Shown one piece after another: positions 25,335-30,933 of a stretch of DNA of 36,494 nucleotides. The position numbers and the translations under genes were made by a program. The DNA lies in the IMG/VR virus record IMGVR_UViG_3300047369_000126, positions 1 to 36,494 of that record; one strand, given 5' to 3'. Position 1 is the first letter of the stretch, and every line of letters begins with the position of its first letter. The DNA is from a virus. Below the pieces are notes generated by a model, which was not told the DNA's origin, did no database searches, and worked only from the letters and a program-made list of their open reading frames with translations.

Positions 25335-25458
25335 AGGTGTATCATTTGCATTCAGAAAGAAGGCTAAGGTAAAGAGAAAAGGAATACACTCTAAGAACAA
25401 AAGCAGAACAAAAAGCGGTAAGCAATACAACAAACCTTACAATTCACAAGGAAAATGA
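25327..25458 (+). CDS. Tiny basic protein (43 aa)
   Basis: A 43-codon gene between two lysis-region genes, overlapping the upstream one by 8 nt and the downstream one by 4 nt (ATGA). The product is very basic, with KKAKVKRKGIHSKNKSR and KSGKQYNKPYNSQGK. The KVKRxGxHSKxKxSxxKxSKxYxKxYxGQGK-like pattern occurs in small proteins of many Bacteroidota phages, which supports it as a real gene. The function is unknown; nucleic-acid binding is plausible. Confidence 0.7.
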   Translation: MAKGVSFAFRKKAKVKRKGIHSKNKSRTKSGKQYNKPYNSQGK

Positions 25459-25682
25459 TACAGAAAGACTTAACTTTGTCAGTAGGTAATATTATTTGGA
25501 TAATAGGTATTATCTTTACAATGGGTATTGCATATAGTCAGATAGCACAGTTAGGTGAAGATATAACTGTATTGGAGCAAAGACTAGAAAAAAAGATTAA
25601 GATTATAAACGAGTGCGAAGATAGAATCGTAGAGTTAGAAAAAGAAATAGCTACTTATAAAAATTGTAAACATCATAGATAA
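25455..25682 (+). CDS. Small membrane protein with coiled coil (lysis region)
   Basis: A 75-residue protein with one N-terminal hydrophobic helix (NIIWIIGIIFTMGIAYS, about 12-28) and a C-terminal coiled coil (about 32-67). A short N-terminal cytoplasmic part, one membrane span and a periplasmic coiled coil is the i-spanin-like topology; a holin accessory role is the alternative. It overlaps its neighbours by 4 nt and 1 nt. No lipoprotein o-spanin partner is evident. Confidence 0.5.
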   Translation: MIQKDLTLSVGNIIWIIGIIFTMGIAYSQIAQLGEDITVLEQRLEKKIKIINECEDRIVELEKEIATYKNCKHHR

Positions 25683-25846
25683 TGAATTGTAACTGCACAA
25701 ATAAAGACAAATGCCAAAAAGGCTGTGAAACTGCTGAAACTGCTGAACATATAGGTTTTGATGCTTGGATAGATGATATGGAAGAACAGGAACAACCTAC
25801 TTGCAATATCGAGAATCAAGAGGACTGCGAAAACTGCGGTAGCTAA
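25682..25846 (+). CDS. Cysteine-rich small protein (54 aa)
   Basis: A 54-codon gene joined to both neighbours by one-base overlaps. The product has seven Cys (3, 5, 11, 15, 41, 49, 52) in two clusters, CNC...C...C and C.......C..C, separated by an acidic middle with a single Trp. There is no signal peptide, so metal binding in the cytoplasm is more likely than disulfides. The function is unknown. A tandem TGAAACTGC repeat (25726-25743) encodes the ETAETAE part. Confidence 0.65.
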   Translation: MNCNCTNKDKCQKGCETAETAEHIGFDAWIDDMEEQEQPTCNIENQEDCENCGS

Positions 25847-26328
25847 TGAAACTTCTTTGCTTACGTTACAACAACTCTGTTGACAGTACTAACGGTATAT
25901 TGTTCTACGAAGGGTTTAGTGGTTACGATTTTATCTGTTACACTCTTGAGGATGAGTATAGAAAAGATAAGGTCAAAGGCGAAACAATGATACCTTATGG
26001 AACGTATGAAATTAAATATAGAAAAGAAGGTGGCTTCCATAATAAATATTCTAAAAGATTCCCTGATATTCATAGCGGTATGTTGCATATCACTAACGTT
26101 CCTAATTTTGAGTATATTCTTATACATTGCGGAAATACTGATGAGCATACTAGCGGATGTTTGCTTGTGGGTGATTCACAAGAGAATAATGATTTTGTTA
26201 CTAACGGTTTTATAGGCAAGTCAACACAAGCCTACAAGAGATTGTATAGAATGGTTGCTGAGGTTTTAGACAGAGGAGAGCAAGTATTCATAGAATATAA
26301 ACACACAAATGATTTTTTTAAGGGTTAA
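25846..26328 (+). CDS. DUF5675 family protein, probable lysis enzyme
   Basis: A 160-residue protein with the conserved pattern of DUF5675: STNGILF near the N-terminus, CYTLEDEYR (about 31-39), KGETMIPYGTYEI (about 44-56), GMLHITNVPNFEYILIHCGNTDEHTSGCLLVG (about 78-109), then STQAYKRLYRMV. The invariant H, C and GN residues suggest an active site. In Bacteroidota phages the family often sits next to holins where an endolysin would be expected, and that is the case here. No other muralytic enzyme is visible in this window. The exact activity is not established. Confidence 0.75.
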   Translation: MKLLCLRYNNSVDSTNGILFYEGFSGYDFICYTLEDEYRKDKVKGETMIPYGTYEIKYRKEGGFHNKYSKRFPDIHSGMLHITNVPNFEYILIHCGNTDEHTSGCLLVGDSQENNDFVTNGFIGKSTQAYKRLYRMVAEVLDRGEQVFIEYKHTNDFFKG

Positions 26329-26413
26329 CTAACCCTTGCCAAAGGGTTTACATAGGGTAGTTTATACCCTATATAATAAAGCTAAAGCTAAGGTTAAAGA
26401 TAAAGTTAAAGAT
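26320..26413 (+). repeat. Composite repeat element, copy B (holin leader)
   Basis: AAGGGTT (26320-26326), AACCCTT (26331-26337, inverted), AAGGGTT (26342-26348) and TAGGGTA (26353-26359) sit at exact 11-bp steps. The last overlaps the 17-bp palindrome AGGGTA-GTTTA-TACCCT (26354-26370). Seven AT bases (26371-26377) and six hexamers of AARGNT type (26378-26413) follow, abutting the holin ATG. The first site overlaps the end of the DUF5675 gene. The architecture matches copies at 440-522 and 31262-31356. Confidence 0.75.
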
Positions 26414-26803
26414 ATGAGTATATTAAAAAAAATATTTAGCAGCGGTGCAAAAGAGTTGGTTGATAGTGTAGGCAATGCTATTGACAAGATACACACAAGT
26501 GCCGAAGAAAAAGAGCTTGTAAAGGCTGAGGTAAACAGGGTGGTTCAGGAGTTTGAGGAGAAGATGCAGGTTGAGGTAACTAAGAGGTGGGAAGCTGATA
26601 TGCAGGGTAATTGGCTTACTAAGTCGATAAGACCACTATCACTAGCTTTCTTACTACTTGTACTTACTGTATTCACTCTAATTGACTTTGGATATGTCGA
26701 TATGGACATCAAGGATTCTTGGATTGACCTGTGGCAACTACTAGCCATAACTGCCTTTGGTGCGTACTTCGGAGGAAGGTCGTACGAAAAAATAAAGAAA
26801 TAA
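26414..26803 (+). CDS. Holin-like membrane protein
   Basis: A 129-residue protein. The N-terminal half is a charged helix/coiled coil (AEEKELVKAEVNRVVQEFEEKMQVEV). The C-terminal half has two probable membrane helices, PLSLAFLLLVLTVFTLIDFG (about 72-91) and LWQLLAITAFGAYFGG (about 103-118), then a basic end (RSYEKIKK). This is typical of 2-3-TM holins of the "holin of 3TMs" type. I chose the ATG at 26414. An in-frame TTG at 26336 would add 26 residues encoded by composite element B (KAKAKVKDKVKD) and is less likely. It follows the lysis gene and ends the late block. Confidence 0.7.
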   Translation: MSILKKIFSSGAKELVDSVGNAIDKIHTSAEEKELVKAEVNRVVQEFEEKMQVEVTKRWEADMQGNWLTKSIRPLSLAFLLLVLTVFTLIDFGYVDMDIKDSWIDLWQLLAITAFGAYFGGRSYEKIKK

Positions 26804-26826
26804 CTTTTAACTTACTTCTTTTTTAT

Positions 26827-26834
26827 TATCTTTG
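26827..26834 (+). promoter_or_regulatory. -7 box TATCTTTG upstream of short hairpin unit
   Basis: TATCTTTG is identical to the -7 box of four early promoters, and TTATCTTTGCTTCA is shared with the promoter at 30670-30702. No TTTG is present at the expected -33 distance. The unit downstream runs only about 70 nt before a strong terminator at 26878-26910. Confidence 0.45.
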
Positions 26835-26835
26835 C

Positions 26836-26910
26836 TTCATACGTCTGTATGAATAATCGTTTTTGTTTTTAGTTTTGAATGGGGTGCTTCGGCACTCCAT
26901 TTGTTTTTTT
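26836..26910 (+). ncRNA. Candidate small RNA, about 70 nt
   Basis: Following the -7 box at 26827, the sequence can fold into a 7-bp hairpin (TTCATAC 26836-26842, loop GTCT, GTATGAA 26847-26853), a U-rich single strand, and a strong terminator hairpin with a TTCG tetraloop (26878-26901) plus a T-run. No ORF is present. A promoter directly joined to a terminator with no gene between suggests a small RNA. The alternative is that the promoter serves the downstream gene with attenuation. Confidence 0.3.
26878..26910 (+). terminator. Strong terminator with TTCG tetraloop
   Basis: AATGGGGTGC (26878-26887), loop TTCG (26888-26891), and GCACTCCATT (26892-26901) form a 10-bp stem with one G-T pair, followed by TG and T7 (26904-26910). 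It separates the late block from the early block. Its 3' end overlaps the -33 box TTTG (26900-26903) of the next promoter. Confidence 0.85.
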
Positions 26911-26931
26911 ATATATTTTTTTTTATATTTG
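26900..26931 (+). promoter_or_regulatory. Promoter for metallophosphoesterase gene
   Basis: TTTG (26900-26903), a 20-nt spacer, and TATATTTG (26924-26931) fit the Bacteroidota consensus exactly. Transcription would begin about 26937, giving a short leader of about 11 nt before the ATG at 26948. The -33 box overlaps the upstream terminator. Confidence 0.7.
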
Positions 26932-26947
26932 CGAAAACCAAACCGCA

Positions 26948-27712
26948 ATGAAACAGTACAGACCAAGACTAACAGAAACGGAATACGAGGTAATACAGAA
27001 GATGCGACACAATGAAGTTCGCAACGTACTCATCATAGGGGATTTACACGCACCATTTATCAAAGGACAATGCAATGACGGTGGCTCATACCTAGAGCAT
27101 TGCTTAGATGTATATGAAAATAACAACTGCAATGATGTAATCTTTATCGGAGATTTAATTGATTCACATTTTTCTAGCTTCCACGAAACACATCCTGATG
27201 GATTTGGTGCAGGAGAAGAATTAGATAGAGCAATTAACCAACTAAAGACTTGGCACGATGCTTTTCCTAACGCAAGAGTTTGCATAGGTAATCACGATGC
27301 TATAATCTCTCGTAAGGCAGTAGCTATGGGGATATCACAAAGATGGCTTAAAGACCTTTCAGAAGCCTTACAAGTACCTACTTGGACATTTGACGATAGC
27401 TTTGAACAAGATGGTGTTATCTATACTCACGGAACAGGTAGTAGTGGGGCAAGAGGAGCGCATAATCGTATGGTAAATTGGGGCAAGTCGGTAGTACAAG
27501 GTCATATACACACAGAATGTTCTGTATCTTGGCATTGCACCAAGACCGCTAGACACTTTGCTATGCAGGTCGGATGTGGTGTAACTAACACAAATCAGTA
27601 TGCACTTGCATACGCTAAGAACTTTACTAAGCGTTCTATAATAGCTTGTGGTGTTGTATTAAACAACGGCACATTGCCAATTACCTACCCAATGCACTTG
27701 GGAGAAGAATAA
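26948..27712 (+). CDS. Calcineurin-like metallophosphoesterase
   Basis: A 254-residue protein with all five metallophosphoesterase motifs: D32 and H34 in GDLHAPF, GDLIDSH (68-74), GNHD (114-117), H161 in YTHGTG, and GHIH (185-188). These bind two metal ions in the active site. The likely activity is hydrolysis of a phosphodiester or phosphomonoester; the substrate (nucleic acid or nucleotide) cannot be told from sequence. The ATG at 26948 is used because the promoter -7 box ends at 26931, so any start upstream would be untranscribed. It opens the early block. Confidence 0.85.
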   Translation: MKQYRPRLTETEYEVIQKMRHNEVRNVLIIGDLHAPFIKGQCNDGGSYLEHCLDVYENNNCNDVIFIGDLIDSHFSSFHETHPDGFGAGEELDRAINQLKTWHDAFPNARVCIGNHDAIISRKAVAMGISQRWLKDLSEALQVPTWTFDDSFEQDGVIYTHGTGSSGARGAHNRMVNWGKSVVQGHIHTECSVSWHCTKTARHFAMQVGCGVTNTNQYALAYAKNFTKRSIIACGVVLNNGTLPITYPMHLGEE

Positions 27713-27717
27713 TCTAC

Positions 27718-27741
27718 ACTCTAGTAGAGTAAACTTTTTTT
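27718..27741 (+). terminator. Weak terminator after metallophosphoesterase
   Basis: ACTCT (27718-27722), loop AGT, AGAGT (27726-27730), then AAAC and T7 (27735-27741). The stem is only 5 bp, so termination may be partial. It lies 5 nt after the stop codon and upstream of the next promoter. Confidence 0.4.
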
Positions 27742-27760
27742 ACATTTTTACAATTTATTT

Positions 27761-27791
27761 TTTGGTAGTTTGAATTTATTTACTAACTTTG
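27761..27791 (+). promoter_or_regulatory. Early promoter for 27821 operon
   Basis: TTTG (27761-27764), a 19-nt spacer, and TAACTTTG (27784-27791). A leader with the early-gene pattern TTATTAATTAAAACAAAAC leads to the ATG at 27821. It probably drives the genes from 27821 to about 30679, which are closely packed. Confidence 0.7.
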
Positions 27792-27820
27792 TCGAAGTTA
27801 TTAATTAAAACAAAACGATT

Positions 27821-28045
27821 ATGTCAACAGAATTAAAAGTAGAAACTGTAAAGAAAGGCGATGTGCTTTTCTATTTAGAAAGTAAGTTATCATTATTTGA
27901 AAAGTTATTGTCTTTTGATGAGCAATCACAGGTTGAGTTCATAGATAACAACAATCTAAAAGAATGGTATGATGGTAGAATATCTGCAAGAACATCAAGT
28001 ATAGAAAGCATCAAAGAACTAAGAACACTAATCAGTAACCTTTAA
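27821..28045 (+). CDS. Hypothetical early protein
   Basis: A 74-residue, charged and mainly helical protein with no recognised motif (GDVLFYLESKLSLFEKLLSFDEQ; C-terminal ESIKELRTLISNL). It is the first gene of an operon with an early-type promoter and leader. The next gene starts 11 nt downstream. Confidence 0.6.
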   Translation: MSTELKVETVKKGDVLFYLESKLSLFEKLLSFDEQSQVEFIDNNNLKEWYDGRISARTSSIESIKELRTLISNL

Positions 28046-28056
28046 TAAATATTATT

Positions 28057-28452
28057 ATGTCAGAAATTAAAACAGAAACTAAGAAAGAAACACTAAGAAG
28101 ATTGTTTACAGAAAACGGTCTAGTGCAAGAAGATGTGTATAAAGACAAACGTGGCTTTGTGATTATCACACGAACAGGTATTGATAAGATTATCAGTAAA
28201 CGTGGCATCAGAGTTGCTTATGAGCCAATCATTATGGAAAGAGAATGGGTTGTGTTAAGATGTGTAGCAGAGATGTCAGAGAATCAACGTAGAGTAGAAT
28301 CCTTTGGAGAATGTAGCAAAGAAAACACTATGGGTATGGCAGGTAAGTTTCCTGTTGCTATGGCAGAGAAGAGGGCAAAGTCAAGAGCAGTACTAATGCT
28401 TACAGGCTTTTATGAGGAAGGTGTATTCGGTCAAGACGAAATGGCTGACTAA
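28057..28452 (+). CDS. Hypothetical early protein, possible recombination-related
   Basis: A 131-residue protein. The distinctive C-terminal part is ESFGECSKENTMGMAGKFPVAMAEKRAKSRAVLMLTGFYEEGVFGQDE. The MAEKRAxxRAVL.LTGFYE.GV...DE pattern recurs in phage proteins near recombination/replication genes and slightly recalls the AEKxAxxxAxKRAL segment of Rad52-type annealing proteins. That resemblance is weak. It overlaps the next start by one base. Conserved early protein of unknown function. Confidence 0.6.
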   Translation: MSEIKTETKKETLRRLFTENGLVQEDVYKDKRGFVIITRTGIDKIISKRGIRVAYEPIIMEREWVVLRCVAEMSENQRRVESFGECSKENTMGMAGKFPVAMAEKRAKSRAVLMLTGFYEEGVFGQDEMAD

Positions 28453-28682
28453 TGGATTGGATAGAAGATATACTTGCAAGTGAGCCTATCAGTAATAGTC
28501 AGATAGCTGTTATTGAAGGTTTACTTACAAGTGTTCCCTACGAACTAGACACCATACGAGATATAGAGAACGGTCTGCTACATCTTACCTATCAGGAAGC
28601 ATACGAGTTAATCGTTAAGCTAAAAGAGGATTACATACCAAAAGACCCTAGAGAACAATTTAATAAAAGAAGTAGATTATGA
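28452..28682 (+). CDS. Hypothetical small helical protein
   Basis: A 76-residue protein: SNSQIAVIEGLLTSVPYE, LTYQEAYELIVKLKEDYIPKDPREQF. Two helical segments suggest a small compact domain. It overlaps both neighbours by one and four bases and so is translationally coupled. Similar small proteins are common in early regions of Bacteroidota phages. No function is assignable. Confidence 0.65.
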   Translation: MDWIEDILASEPISNSQIAVIEGLLTSVPYELDTIRDIENGLLHLTYQEAYELIVKLKEDYIPKDPREQFNKRSRL

Positions 28683-28882
28683 AACTAAAACACGCATTAA
28701 CAAAAGAAGGTGCAATTATGGCAATAACTAGAAAGCAGGTAGCTAAATTATCTGATGGAGAAGCACCTAGAGGTATATTAAAGTCTTTCATAGACTTATA
28801 TATGGAGCAACCAAATGAAAGGATTATGGAAACATATCAGCAGGAGTTTGGAAAAGAATTAGTAATAGTAGAATATAAATAA
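28679..28882 (+). CDS. Hypothetical small protein
   Basis: A 67-residue protein from the ATG at 28679, which overlaps the upstream stop by 4 nt. An internal ATG at 28718 would give 54 residues starting MAITRKQVAKLSDGEAPRGILKSFI. The latter part looks like the core; the first start is preferred for coupling. No motif is recognised. Confidence 0.55.
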   Translation: MKLKHALTKEGAIMAITRKQVAKLSDGEAPRGILKSFIDLYMEQPNERIMETYQQEFGKELVIVEYK

Positions 28883-28884
28883 TT

Positions 28885-29121
28885 ATGACAAAGATAGCAA
28901 ACAATGAGTTTCACAAATTAGTGAGAATAACAGGAATGACTAAGCGTAGGTTTAGTGAAGTAACAGGACTGAAAGGAACAAGTATAGACAAGTATCTTCA
29001 AGACCCCACAATGCTTAGGCTTAAACATTTACAGCTACTAGCTGATGCAGAAGAGTTTAAGAAGCAAGAGCTTGGAGATGTTGAACTATTAAATATGATT
29101 AAGCAAGATGACAAGTTATAG
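28885..29121 (+). CDS. Putative HTH DNA-binding protein
   Basis: A 78-residue protein with a Cro/XRE-like helical pattern at about 10-55: FHKLVRITGMTKRRFSEVTG, LKGTSIDKYLQDP, LRLKHLQLLADA. The SxxTGLKGTSIDKYL part fits a recognition helix region, though the layout is not fully canonical. It lies in the early operon and overlaps the DnaA-like gene by 14 nt. It could act as a small regulator. Confidence 0.5.
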   Translation: MTKIANNEFHKLVRITGMTKRRFSEVTGLKGTSIDKYLQDPTMLRLKHLQLLADAEEFKKQELGDVELLNMIKQDDKL

Positions 29122-29536
29122 AGAAGAGATTTTAAAAAAAGCTGTTTGTAAGTATTACAATATAACAGACAAAGAACTACATTCTAAATCTAGGAGGTCT
29201 GATATTGTAGGCGCGAGAAGAATGTTTTACTATATGGCTAGGAAGCATTTTGACCAAACATATAAGTCAATAGGCAGAAAGTTTAATCAAGACCACGCAA
29301 CAGTAATATTTCACGAAAAGAAATTAGCATCTTTCTTAACATTTGACAAATCAGAGATAAGAAGGTATATCAAAGTAAGGGATATGGTGTTTGACGAGGT
29401 TACATATCTTAATATAAAAGATGAAATGGATTCCCTATTAAGAGATAAAATAATTATAGATGATAGGTTATTTGAAATAAAGAATGAATTAACAGCAATT
29501 AGTAATCAAAACAATTTTAACTATTATGGAAATTAA
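29108..29536 (+). CDS. DnaA domain IV-like DNA-binding protein
   Basis: A 142-residue protein whose first 75 residues match the DnaA C-terminal DNA-binding domain: VCKYYNITDKELHSKSRRSDIVGARRMFYYMARKH (about 13-47), IGRKFNQDHATVIFHEKKL (55-73). The DHATV signature that contacts the DnaA box is intact (D62-V66). There is no AAA+ ATPase part, so it binds DNA but cannot form an ATP-dependent initiation filament alone. The C-terminus (about 80-142) is helical. It probably marks an origin or competes for host DnaA boxes. Followed by an SSB-like gene with an 11-nt overlap. Confidence 0.8.
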   Translation: MTSYREEILKKAVCKYYNITDKELHSKSRRSDIVGARRMFYYMARKHFDQTYKSIGRKFNQDHATVIFHEKKLASFLTFDKSEIRRYIKVRDMVFDEVTYLNIKDEMDSLLRDKIIIDDRLFEIKNELTAISNQNNFNYYGN

Positions 29537-29837
29537 AGGAACTTTAGAAGCAAAGTTTGAAACTAAAACTTTCAACAGCGGATTTAGAAAAAGAGAGTTT
29601 GTGGTAAACACAGGAGGAGAATACCCTCAGTCAATAAAGATGGAAGTTGTAAAAGACAACATAGAAAAGATTGATAGCGTGGAGGTGGGAACTGAGGTCA
29701 CTTGCAAGATTGACATCAGAGGTCGCCTATATGAAGGTAACTACTACAATAACATTTTGGCTTGGGCAGTAAATGTCGGAGGTGCTAAGACAGAAAAAGC
29801 CAATACTGTAAAAGAAGAATCAGACTTACCCTTTTAA
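29526..29837 (+). CDS. DUF3127 single-stranded-DNA-binding-like protein
   Basis: A 103-residue OB-fold-like protein with the DUF3127 pattern: GFRKREFVVNTGGEYPQSIKMEVVKD (about 19-44), VGTEVTCKIDIRGRLYEGNYYNNILAWAV (about 55-83). It ends in the acidic ESDLPF, resembling the SSB C-terminal tip (DDDIPF) that recruits partner proteins. It probably coats ssDNA in phage replication. It overlaps the DnaA-like gene by 11 nt. Confidence 0.75.
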   Translation: MEIKGTLEAKFETKTFNSGFRKREFVVNTGGEYPQSIKMEVVKDNIEKIDSVEVGTEVTCKIDIRGRLYEGNYYNNILAWAVNVGGAKTEKANTVKEESDLPF

Positions 29838-29866
29838 GGTTAAGGAACTGATAAAACAATTTGATT

Positions 29867-30085
29867 GTGAAATCGAATCTTAGAAGAAAGAACGTTAAGA
29901 GGGTGGATAAGCTATTACAAGCCAATGCTGCCCTCAACGCTTCTCTCGGTACTGATAGCACCAAAACCGAGATTGAAGGAGTTAGAAGGGATATAAGAGC
30001 CAATATACGCAAGATTAAGGACTTGTGTACATACACTCACTCCATAATAGATATAGATGATAACCACAAAACAGTTAATAAATGA
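29867..30085 (+). CDS. Hypothetical small basic helical protein
   Basis: A 72-residue basic helical protein, with KSNLRRKNVKRVDKLLQANAALN and VRRDIRANIRKIKDL. No ATG is available; GTG at 29867 is used, with TTG at 29861 as an alternative. The stop overlaps the next ATG in the ATGA form. No function is assignable. Confidence 0.5.
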   Translation: MKSNLRRKNVKRVDKLLQANAALNASLGTDSTKTEIEGVRRDIRANIRKIKDLCTYTHSIIDIDDNHKTVNK

Positions 30086-30249
30086 ATTGGAATAGTAGAA
30101 CTAAAAAATACACAGGACTTGTAAAGTTCAAGACAAAACTAAAAAGAAGTTTAGCAAGGTTTTTATATTTTTATAATTGGGATGTAAAAGAGATAGCTGA
30201 ACTTTTTGGTATGAGTAAGAGTAGAATATATCAATACTTAAAAAAGTAA
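30082..30249 (+). CDS. Tiny HTH protein (55 aa)
   Basis: A 55-codon gene linked to its upstream neighbour by a 4-nt overlap and to the next gene by one base. The C-terminal part, YNWDVKEIAELFGMSKSRIYQYLKK, is a clear helix-turn-helix of the sigma region 4/resolvase kind (W-V.EIA.LFGMS.SRIYQYL). The N-terminus is basic (NSRTKKYTGLVKFKTKLKRS). It probably binds DNA as a small early regulator. Confidence 0.75.
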   Translation: MNWNSRTKKYTGLVKFKTKLKRSLARFLYFYNWDVKEIAELFGMSKSRIYQYLKK

Positions 30250-30250
30250 A

Positions 30251-30679
30251 ATGGCTAAGTACGAAACAGCACAGGATAGGAAGCGACAAGAGAGAGCATC
30301 TAGGCTATTCTGCCACGCATTTGACCTAGTAAGCATAGATAGAGGAGAGTTTGCTGCTGTTGACTATGACCTAGTTAATAAACAACAAGACCTTATCGGT
30401 GCTTTAGAAGTCAAGGGATGTCCTGACAGGAATATAGATGATGATTTGGTAGTGCAGGTGGCTATAAGAAAGTTAGTTGACTTACAGAATCATCAGAAGA
30501 AAACCAATAGACCTGTGGCAATCTGTTGGGCATTTGATGATGGAATAGTATATGAGAGAATATCAAATCTATTTGGTAATTTTAGGCTAGGTGGTCGTAA
30601 GCCAAGAGCAGGAGGTTACAATGATATTGAGATAATGGCTAGGATAGAAATAAAAAATCTTAAAAAAGTTTTGTATTAA
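30251..30679 (+). CDS. Putative PD-(D/E)XK nuclease
   Basis: A 142-residue protein with the core AAVDYDLVNKQQDLIGALEVKG. D38/D40, E53 and K55 can form the D...ExK active site of the PD-(D/E)XK superfamily, followed by VQVAIRKLVDLQ (helix) and AICWAFDDG (strand), which fit the fold order. A role as a Holliday-junction or repair nuclease is plausible. It ends just before an early promoter. Confidence 0.55.
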   Translation: MAKYETAQDRKRQERASRLFCHAFDLVSIDRGEFAAVDYDLVNKQQDLIGALEVKGCPDRNIDDDLVVQVAIRKLVDLQNHQKKTNRPVAICWAFDDGIVYERISNLFGNFRLGGRKPRAGGYNDIEIMARIEIKNLKKVLY

Positions 30680-30702
30680 TTAAAAAATTTTACTTATCTT
30701 TG
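30670..30702 (+). promoter_or_regulatory. Early promoter for 30732 operon
   Basis: TTTG (30670-30673), a 21-nt spacer, and TATCTTTG (30695-30702), followed by the shared leader TATTAATTTAAAACAAAAAC and ATTATG. The -33 box overlaps the end of the nuclease gene. It likely drives 30732-32204. Confidence 0.75.
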
Positions 30703-30731
30703 CTTCAGTATTAATTTAAAACAAAAACATT

Positions 30732-30929
30732 ATGACAAGCAAATTTAATTACAAACTATTTACCGATGTAACTTTTGAGGGTATCGACCACAGAGATTAT
30801 CCTGACTACTGCGATGCTTTCATTGCAAGTGCAGAGTACGATGGTAGAGATTTATCTGATGAGGAGTTAGATGAACTAAACGAAGATTCTGATTTAGTTT
30901 ACGAATTATTAACTGATAACTTATACTAA
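30732..30929 (+). CDS. Small acidic early protein
   Basis: A 65-residue, very acidic protein (NYKLFTDVTFEGIDHRDYPDYCDAFIASAEYDG; DEELDELNEDSD). Similar NYKLF.DVTFEGID.RDYPD.CDAFI proteins occur in Bacteroidota phages. High negative charge suggests a DNA mimic or binding partner of a basic host protein, which is inference. It has its own promoter and precedes the replication gene by 4 nt. Confidence 0.65.
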   Translation: MTSKFNYKLFTDVTFEGIDHRDYPDYCDAFIASAEYDGRDLSDEELDELNEDSDLVYELLTDNLY

Positions 30930-30933
30930 GACA

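Noticed and set aside
26336-26413. TTG start extending the holin by 26 residues
   Set aside because: The extension is Lys-X low complexity coming from composite element B and an ATG directly follows; the ATG is the better start, though the TTG is not excluded.
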